Below are positions 59,270 through 64,000 of a stretch of 64,000 bases of DNA, piece by piece. Position 1 is the first letter of the stretch; every line of letters begins with the position of its first letter. The stretch comes from an uncultured Clostridia bacterium (lineage in GTDB: Bacteria; Bacillota; Clostridia; Christensenellales; UBA1242): the NCBI GenBank assembly GCA_934771475.1, contig CAKVMD010000002.1, forward strand, positions 43,807 to 107,806, given 5' to 3'. The translations under genes were made by a program, and so were the position numbers. The notes under the pieces were generated by a model. That model was not told where the DNA came from, ran no database searches, and worked only from the letters and a program-made list of their open reading frames with translations.

Positions 59270-60033
59270 TACGACACCTTAACATCAAATGATACCTTTA
59301 TTTCTCCACCGATTTCAAGGTCGCTTAGGGTTATTCCTTGCACTGGGTCTGCGTCTGGCATTTCCACATCATCAACCATAACACTCCCCGCAGTAAATGT
59401 TGCGCCTTCTGGAATAATGTCAGTAAACTTCACATTTGTTGCTTTAAGGTTTCCGTTATTTTTTATAACATTGTCAAAAGTAATTGTATCACCCTTAATA
59501 ACCACCGACTTGCTGGCAGTTTTGGTTATAACAATGTTTGCAAGTTCAACTTGTAAGTTTACGATGTTGGTGTTCTCTTGCAAATTTTCAGTCCCAGCAA
59601 CCGTGTAAGATATGGTCGAAAGCAAATTAACGATATCTGTGGTATAAGGGTCATTAATGTCGATGCTGTAAGTTACCACAACACTTTGCCCTGCGATTAT
59701 ATTCTCAGGCAGATTATAGCCTGTGGTGGCGTTATAGTCAGGGTATGGTATCCCGCCTATCTCCAAACTCCCCTCTTGAAAGGTTGCACCTAAAAGAGAA
59801 TCTTTAATTTGAACATTTGATACATCAAACTCGCTTTTATTATTAAGCGTCAAAGTTATTTTTACAGCCTCACCTGGGAAGCCAAAAGTTTTAGCACTTG
59901 ACAACACTTTTTCAAATGAGGTTGTCATATTTTCGGTTGAAGTTGTATTGCTGTTTATACTTATTTCTCGTTCCGTCATGTCTGGAAGCGTATATTTTGC
60001 TGTTAATGATGATGTATTTAAAATTTTTGCCAC
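59269..60033 (-). CDS. DUF11-repeat surface protein
   Basis: 254 residues starting at GTG 60033 (AGGAG before it), giving (M)AKILNTSSLTAKYTLP. Two DUF11-like beta modules follow (SNVQIKDSLLGATFQEGSLEI; ATNVKFTDIIPEGATFTAG), each with the conserved asparagine-rich start (NNKSEFDVSN, NNGNLKATN). No signal peptide is seen, which fits spore-coat or exosporium delivery. First gene of the operon with the Cys-rich and collagen-like proteins. Confidence 0.8.
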   Translation of the reverse strand: MAKILNTSSLTAKYTLPDMTEREISINSNTTSTENMTTSFEKVLSSAKTFGFPGEAVKITLTLNNKSEFDVSNVQIKDSLLGATFQEGSLEIGGIPYPDYNATTGYNLPENIIAGQSVVVTYSIDINDPYTTDIVNLLSTISYTVAGTENLQENTNIVNLQVELANIVITKTASKSVVIKGDTITFDNVIKNNGNLKATNVKFTDIIPEGATFTAGSVMVDDVEMPDADPVQGITLSDLEIGGEIKVSFDVKVS

Positions 60034-60116
60034 GATATACTCCTTTGTATATATCCCTATCACATTTTATGGATAAAAGAGCAAGTTGTTACCTTATTTA
60101 CAGCGATTTTTGCAAC

Positions 60117-60167
60117 AAAAAAATCTTGCTTTCAAGAGACAACTCTCTTTTTTAGCAAGATTTAACT
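60117..60167 (-). terminator. Nested hairpin terminator after the 169-residue gene
   Basis: AATCTTGCT pairs with AGCAAGATT, with an inner AAGAGA/TCTCTT helix, just past the stop at 60168. T-rich on the minus strand. Confidence 0.65.
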
Positions 60168-60677
60168 TTAATTTCTTTCTTCTGGCAAAGACTCGTTTGA
60201 ACTAAGCGCTTTGAAGTATGAATAAATTTCAGATGGATTAAGGTCGGTGGTGTCAAACCATGGAGCATAATTTTTTGAATATTTTGAAGAAATGAAAGCA
60301 TCACGGTCATCTTCTTCAAACAATGCGTATTCTCTTACTTTGCCTTTGACTTCGCTTTCATCATAGGCTTGTTTAAAGCCAAATTTTTCAGTAAGTTCAT
60401 CACCAAATGTATAATAAGCAAAACACTTGTTTGCAAATCTTCTTTCGCTGTCGCCAAGTTTAGGGTTTACAGCCTTAATTTTGTGAAAGAATGTGGCATA
60501 AACGCAAGTCAACAACTTGCTTATTTGTTCATCGCTTGCCCCTTCTGGCGCAATATATGTCATTGACGAGCATGGCAAAATGGTTTTGCCAATCTCTTCT
60601 TCGCCATTGCGATTTCTAATGTCTTGCAAAGTTGATTCATAAGCATAATAAGTAAATCTAACAAATTTCTTTTCCAT
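60168..60677 (-). CDS. Hypothetical protein, paralogue of 60893-61396
   Basis: 169 residues, unrecognised. Shared with its neighbour: the N-terminal VRFTYYA, PCSSMTYIAPEGA, KCFAYYTFGDELTEKFGF and the end SKNYAPWFDTTDLNPSEIYSYFK. Soluble alpha/beta look, acidic. GGAG precedes the ATG. Its own terminator lies just after. No function known. Confidence 0.75.
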   Translation of the reverse strand: MEKKFVRFTYYAYESTLQDIRNRNGEEEIGKTILPCSSMTYIAPEGASDEQISKLLTCVYATFFHKIKAVNPKLGDSERRFANKCFAYYTFGDELTEKFGFKQAYDESEVKGKVREYALFEEDDRDAFISSKYSKNYAPWFDTTDLNPSEIYSYFKALSSNESLPEERN

Positions 60678-60892
60678 TTTTAACTCCTATAATTTACATA
60701 AGATTTTATCACAACAGCCCCGCATTGTCAAGACCGCTTTTTTTGAATTAAACCAAAAACGCGTACAAAAAGGCTTTTTAATCAAAAAAATCGAGTAAAA
60801 TCTTAAATTTTATCAAAATTTTCATAAATTAGTGCTTTTTGTTATTTCCCAAAAGCAAGGAAAGCATGAGGTTTCAAATTTTCCCTCACGCT
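60678..60892. other. Spacer between the two paralogues
   Basis: Contains a hairpin (CATGAGG..CCTCACG, 60864-60891) next to the stop of the gene at 60893, likely its terminator; otherwise A/T-rich without a gene. Confidence 0.5.
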
Positions 60893-61396
60893 TTATGCCC
60901 TTTCTTCGGCTTCTAATTTTGCCAAAATATCTTTAAACTCTTTATATATTTTTGTAGGCACAATTCCCGCTGGTTTGAACCAAGGTTTGTATGTTTTTGC
61001 ATAAGATGTTTTCATAAAATCACTTTCATCTTCCTTATCAAACATAACAAAATTCTTAACCTCTCCCCCTTCTAAGTCATCAACGTCTGCAAGCGAAAAC
61101 CCGTAACGCGAAGTGAGTTCATCACCAAATGTGTAGAAAGCAAAGCATTTGCTAGAAAATTGCTTTTCAGTAAGTGTTATTTCTGGATTAACAACCCTCA
61201 TTTTGAAAAGGTGCTCTCCGAATATACAAATTACAAGTTTCTCTACTTGCTCGGCTATTGCCCCTTCGGGCGCGACAAAAACCATAGACGAACACGGAGT
61301 AAATTTACTTTCTATCCTTTCATCTAGGCATACATTTTTAGTTTCTTCTGTGTCAGATTTCGCATAATAGGTGAATTTAACCATTTGTCTTTCCAT
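60893..61396 (-). CDS. Hypothetical protein, paralogue of 60168-60677
   Basis: 167 residues. Aligns end to end with the next gene at about a third identity by eye: VKFTYYA, PCSSMVFVAPEGA, KCFAFYTFGDELTSRYGF and KTYKPWFKPAGIVPTKIYKEFK. GGAGGGG precedes the ATG. A tandem duplication that has diverged, each copy with its own ribosome site and terminator. Unrecognised family. Confidence 0.75.
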   Translation of the reverse strand: MERQMVKFTYYAKSDTEETKNVCLDERIESKFTPCSSMVFVAPEGAIAEQVEKLVICIFGEHLFKMRVVNPEITLTEKQFSSKCFAFYTFGDELTSRYGFSLADVDDLEGGEVKNFVMFDKEDESDFMKTSYAKTYKPWFKPAGIVPTKIYKEFKDILAKLEAEERA

Positions 61397-61589
61397 AACC
61401 CCTCCAATTTATTAGCCTCATTCTATCACACACATAAATTGCAGTTGACGCTGATTTATATTGTATTATGCTGAATAATTGTTTTTTTTGCTGAAAGCCA
61501 ATTTTTAAAGGTCAAAAAACATAAATAAGTTTAATTTTGTTATAGACTTTCACTTTAAAAAGTGTTAAAATACTCGTAAGGATATAAAA

Positions 61590-62306
61590 ATGAAAATTGA
61601 TAACGCAAAAGCCCTCATCTTTGACTTTGACGGGACATTAACCCGCCACGAACCAAACTCTTACTACATACTTTTAAGACACTGCGGTGTATCACGCAAG
61701 ATTTGCAATAAATTATTTAACAATTCTCTCATCAGGTCTCCCAGGATAATTAACCTTGGAATAAACATCTGCTCACTAATTTTTAAACGCGCACACATTT
61801 CTAGGGAAGATGTCGGAAAAATTGGTCGCAATATAAGACTTATGACTAACACGATTGAATGTTTACAAGAATTAAAACGCCAAGGCTATCATTTATACAT
61901 CGTTAGCGACAACCTACTCCCAATTATTGAAGAGGCGCTGGGCGAAAGTGCAGATATTTTTGACCATATATTTGCTCACGATATCACTTGGACCACGGAT
62001 GGACACTTGTCAAAAATCCAATATATGAGAGGAAAAGTTGACAGCATCAATTCAATTTTGAAAAACTCAAAAATTTCTCCTTCAAACATTTTGTTTTTTG
62101 GAAATGATGAAAACGATTTGTGCGTTAAAAGAACAGGAATAAAAACCTGCTGTCTAAACCCAAAAAGCGAAAGAGTTCAACATGATAATCACCAGTTTTG
62201 GAACCTATATCTAGAAAGTGTGGACGACTTTAATATTGTTAAAGAACTTATTTACAACCTTTCATCACCATTAAACACCCAAAGTGCCACCGCTGAACGC
62301 AGTTAG
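61590..62306 (+). CDS. HAD-superfamily phosphatase (PSPase-like)
   Basis: 238 residues. Motif I is FDFDGTLTRH (Asp12 nucleophile, Asp14), motif II VSDN (about residue 110), motif III Lys in RGKVDSINSI, motif IV GNDENDLCV. The helical cap after motif I resembles phosphoserine-phosphatase-type HAD-IB. Substrate unknown. AAGGA precedes the ATG. The stop codon lies inside a hairpin at 62303-62344. Confidence 0.88.
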   Translation: MKIDNAKALIFDFDGTLTRHEPNSYYILLRHCGVSRKICNKLFNNSLIRSPRIINLGINICSLIFKRAHISREDVGKIGRNIRLMTNTIECLQELKRQGYHLYIVSDNLLPIIEEALGESADIFDHIFAHDITWTTDGHLSKIQYMRGKVDSINSILKNSKISPSNILFFGNDENDLCVKRTGIKTCCLNPKSERVQHDNHQFWNLYLESVDDFNIVKELIYNLSSPLNTQSATAERS

Positions 62307-62344
62307 CAAAATTTTGCTCCCCGCGAGGCGAAATTATTTGCTAA
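62303..62344. repeat. Long hairpin at the HAD gene end
   Basis: TTAGCAAA pairs with TTTGCTAA, and ATTTTG with CGAAAT inside it. It overlaps the stop codon; no T-run follows on the plus strand, so not a plain terminator. Confidence 0.6.
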
Positions 62345-62472
62345 AAAACATCGAACTAGATTTGTATTCGCCCCCAAACAAAGCTAAGAAACCGCGCACT
62401 TATAATGCTTACTCCGAGGGCTAAGGTACTACCGGAGTTATAAATTCACATGAGCCTAGCGAATATCATGCG
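62345..62472 (+). ncRNA. Candidate structured RNA with pseudoknot
   Basis: GTATTCGC (62364-62371) pairs with GCGAATAT (62459-62466). Inside, TTATAA (62400) pairs with TTATAA (62438) and CTCCG with CGGAG, enclosing a loop whose GGGCT (62418-62422) can pair with AGCCT (62453-62457), making a pseudoknot. A strong terminator follows at 62478. There is no protein frame. It does not fit tRNA, tmRNA, SRP or T-box patterns. raiA-type RNA and 6S are worth testing. Confidence 0.6.
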
Positions 62473-62477
62473 CTTAC

Positions 62478-62511
62478 AAAAAATATGCAACAAAATCGTT
62501 GCATATTTTTT
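62478..62511 (+). terminator. Terminator of the candidate RNA
   Basis: AAAAAATATGCAAC pairs with GTTGCATATTTTTT around a six-base loop, with T-runs on both strands. Confidence 0.85.
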
Positions 62512-62637
62512 CTTTACAGCATTAACTTTTATCCGCAAATTTTGAGAACAAATAGCCCTTTCATCCATTTTTATTGGTGTAATTTAGAGCTCAAATCCTC
62601 GTCCCTACACTCAAGCAACAATTTTAGCATTTTCGCC

Positions 62638-63363
62638 TTAATCAAGTTGTTTGACTTGGTATCGTTTAAACATAAGTGCAAACAAATAGAATAGTCCAAT
62701 AAGTGCAGGAATGAGAGGGAGCAAGTAAACAAACGGAATCGGAATAAGTTTATAAAGTGGTTTAAGCACCATTATTTCTCCGGCATTCATTGTATAAGAA
62801 TAATTATAAGCCCCCTGAATTGCCCATCCATTAAATCCACAGTTTGCAACAAACGCAAGAAGAACATACCCCACAACGCAGAGCGTTGTCCACAAAACAT
62901 ATTTCATTTGAGGTTTAGTCCATCTTGCAGCAACCATTAACAGTGCCACAGCCACAACCATAGCGTGGTCTATCCAAAAATTCATGGTAACGATTGAATA
63001 CCACATTGAATTTTGCACGTCTGACGGATATGATACAAAGGTTGAAGCAGCAGCAAACATCGAAAAATACAATAAATATTGTCTTGCAAGTTCATTTTTC
63101 TTTATAAGGCAAAGAGGAAGCAATATAAAGTTAAAATTGCAAACTTGAAACATTTGTCCAAAAAAGTTTTTAAAATCTATCCTCGTCCCATAATGAGTAA
63201 GGTGCAAAAACACAATTCCAATCATGCATATAAGCACACATGAATGAATAACCACACATTGCCATTTAAAACTCACTTTTGAAACTAAAATCACAAGTAG
63301 TATTATAATAACCGCTGTTGCCACAAGCATTAAGATGTGGGCTGTTCCTCCAATAGTCATCAT
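62638..63363 (-). CDS. TIGR02206/YwaF-type integral membrane protein
   Basis: 241 residues with about seven hydrophobic spans (ILMLVATAVIIILLVILV near the start, YLLPLIPALIGLFYLFALMF near the end). The NFNFILLPLCL, FWIDHAMVVAVALLMV and FVANCGFNGWAI stretches match the family of seven-span proteins of unknown function (YwaF). Start at 63363 with GGAAGG-type site. Divergent from the secreted gene to its right. Confidence 0.8.
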   Translation of the reverse strand: MMTIGGTAHILMLVATAVIIILLVILVSKVSFKWQCVVIHSCVLICMIGIVFLHLTHYGTRIDFKNFFGQMFQVCNFNFILLPLCLIKKNELARQYLLYFSMFAAASTFVSYPSDVQNSMWYSIVTMNFWIDHAMVVAVALLMVAARWTKPQMKYVLWTTLCVVGYVLLAFVANCGFNGWAIQGAYNYSYTMNAGEIMVLKPLYKLIPIPFVYLLPLIPALIGLFYLFALMFKRYQVKQLD

Positions 63364-63594
63364 AATAATTCCCTTCCTTTGTACTCATAAATTTGGGTTT
63401 TCGCAATTTGATTATATCATAAGTTTATAAAAATTGTAGTATTTTTTGATATTATTTTGTTGTTTTTAAGTCTTTTAAACACTTAAATCGCCTTTTTGGC
63501 GGAAAATATAAGTCATTAAAAAGATAAAACGCCACCGCTCGCTTTCAAAAAACGCAAAAAACAATGTAAAAATGTCAAAAATAGCGTCAAAGTA

Positions 63595-63623
63595 TTGGTT
63601 TTTATGTCGAATTGTGATAGAAT
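63595..63623 (+). promoter_or_regulatory. Promoter immediately before the secreted gene
   Basis: TTGGTT (63595-63600), 17-base spacer, TAGAAT (63618-63623). The expected start is about 63630, the first base of the GTG start codon. Confidence 0.6.
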
Positions 63624-63629
63624 TATGTC

Positions 63630-64000
63630 GTGAAAAAGAAATTAAGTGTCATATTTTCGATTTCGTTGATAGTAATCGCAATCGCTGTAATGGCGATTGC
63701 ATTTTTCGTGCCTAAAAATTCTTTTGGCACAAACAAAACCGGCGCGCAAACCGGTGGAAGTACTACGGTTGCTATTCAAGTAACTGCACATGACATAGAA
63801 ATTGTTAAAGGTCAGAAGATTGAAAACTTTTATACTGTTTCAAATGAAAACGCAAAAGTATCTTTTGATATTGAAAGGGCCGACCTTGTGCAAATTGAGG
63901 GTGATGATATAACTGCGCTTAGACAAGGCGAAACAAACATTAAAATTATTGCTCAAAATGGAGACGAAGAAGACTCATGCACTATAAAAGTAAGAATAAG
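63630..64000 (+). CDS. Secreted or anchored protein, N-terminal part (cut by window edge)
   Basis: At least 123 residues from GTG at 63630: basic start KKKLSVIFSISLIVIAIAVM, hydrophobic span to about residue 28, then a beta-rich, Ig-like (Big-2-type) region with VKGQKIENFYTVSNENAKV and a LRQGETNIKIIAQN stretch. The signal-anchor layout resembles the protein at 54429. No ribosome site is seen before the GTG, and the promoter places +1 at the GTG itself. The gene continues beyond 64000. Confidence 0.75.
   Translation, partial: MKKKLSVIFSISLIVIAIAVMAIAFFVPKNSFGTNKTGAQTGGSTTVAIQVTAHDIEIVKGQKIENFYTVSNENAKVSFDIERADLVQIEGDDITALRQGETNIKIIAQNGDEEDSCTIKVRI

Overview
This window looks like a chromosomal piece of a low-GC, Gram-positive-type (Bacillota, probably Clostridia-like) bacterium, perhaps an uncultured gut lineage; that placement is inference. 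Support comes from strong AGGAG-type ribosome binding sites, an isoleucine T-box leader, a large SRP RNA with Alu domain, a diaminopimelate dehydrogenase route to meso-DAP, the trmFO/hslV/hslU/topA/dprA/yifB neighbourhood, mtaB-rpsU synteny, a phosphoketolase, and collagen-like and DUF11 surface or spore-type proteins. No rRNA, insertion sequence, prophage module or CRISPR array was seen. One tRNA (Arg, anticodon CCU) is present. Both window ends cut genes (glmS on the left, a secreted protein on the right).

Layout. 1-2.8 kb: amino-sugar genes for UDP-GlcNAc (glmS, a stand-alone GlmU acetyltransferase domain, glmM). 2.8-7.3 kb: an unrecognised 406-residue protein with a small upstream ORF, a metallo-beta-lactamase-fold hydrolase, and a membrane-anchored XRE regulator with a large outer domain. 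7.6-15.8 kb: pepF, a pseudouridine synthase, an rRNA-type methyltransferase, ileS under T-box control, and a HEPN-CBS fusion with a coupled small gene. 15.9-16.5 kb: SRP RNA, then a cloverleaf-like palindrome. 16.5-32.4 kb: a long minus-strand housekeeping block (iscU-iscS, trx, tcdA, hslU-hslV, trmFO, topA, dprA, yifB, alkD-like, rplS, rpsU, mtaB, DUF421, ttcA-like). 32.6-34.1 kb: ddh-dapB. 34.5-41.1 kb: a BspA-like repeat protein, S51 peptidase, tRNA-Arg, an AIPR defence gene and a small membrane protein. 41.2-48.7 kb: two flavoproteins, phosphoketolase and an RNase II/R-type nuclease.

48.8-50.5 kb holds the most striking locus: a strong promoter, a roughly 555-nt structured non-coding RNA closed by an end-to-end helix and followed by a perfect terminator, then a gene for a four-helix membrane protein with its own long leader hairpin. 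Size and partnership recall OLE RNA with OapA, but the identity is unproven. 51.5-54.1 kb: an SPFH plus zinc-ribbon operon like Bacillus ydjGHI. 55.3-57.2 kb: a type II restriction-modification pair whose promoter and leader resemble those of the AIPR gene 17 kb away. 57.7-61.4 kb: a collagen-like/Cys-rich/DUF11 operon and two tandem paralogues of unknown family. 61.6-64 kb: a HAD phosphatase, a second candidate structured RNA with a pseudoknot, a TIGR02206-type membrane protein and the start of a secreted protein that may be translated without a leader.
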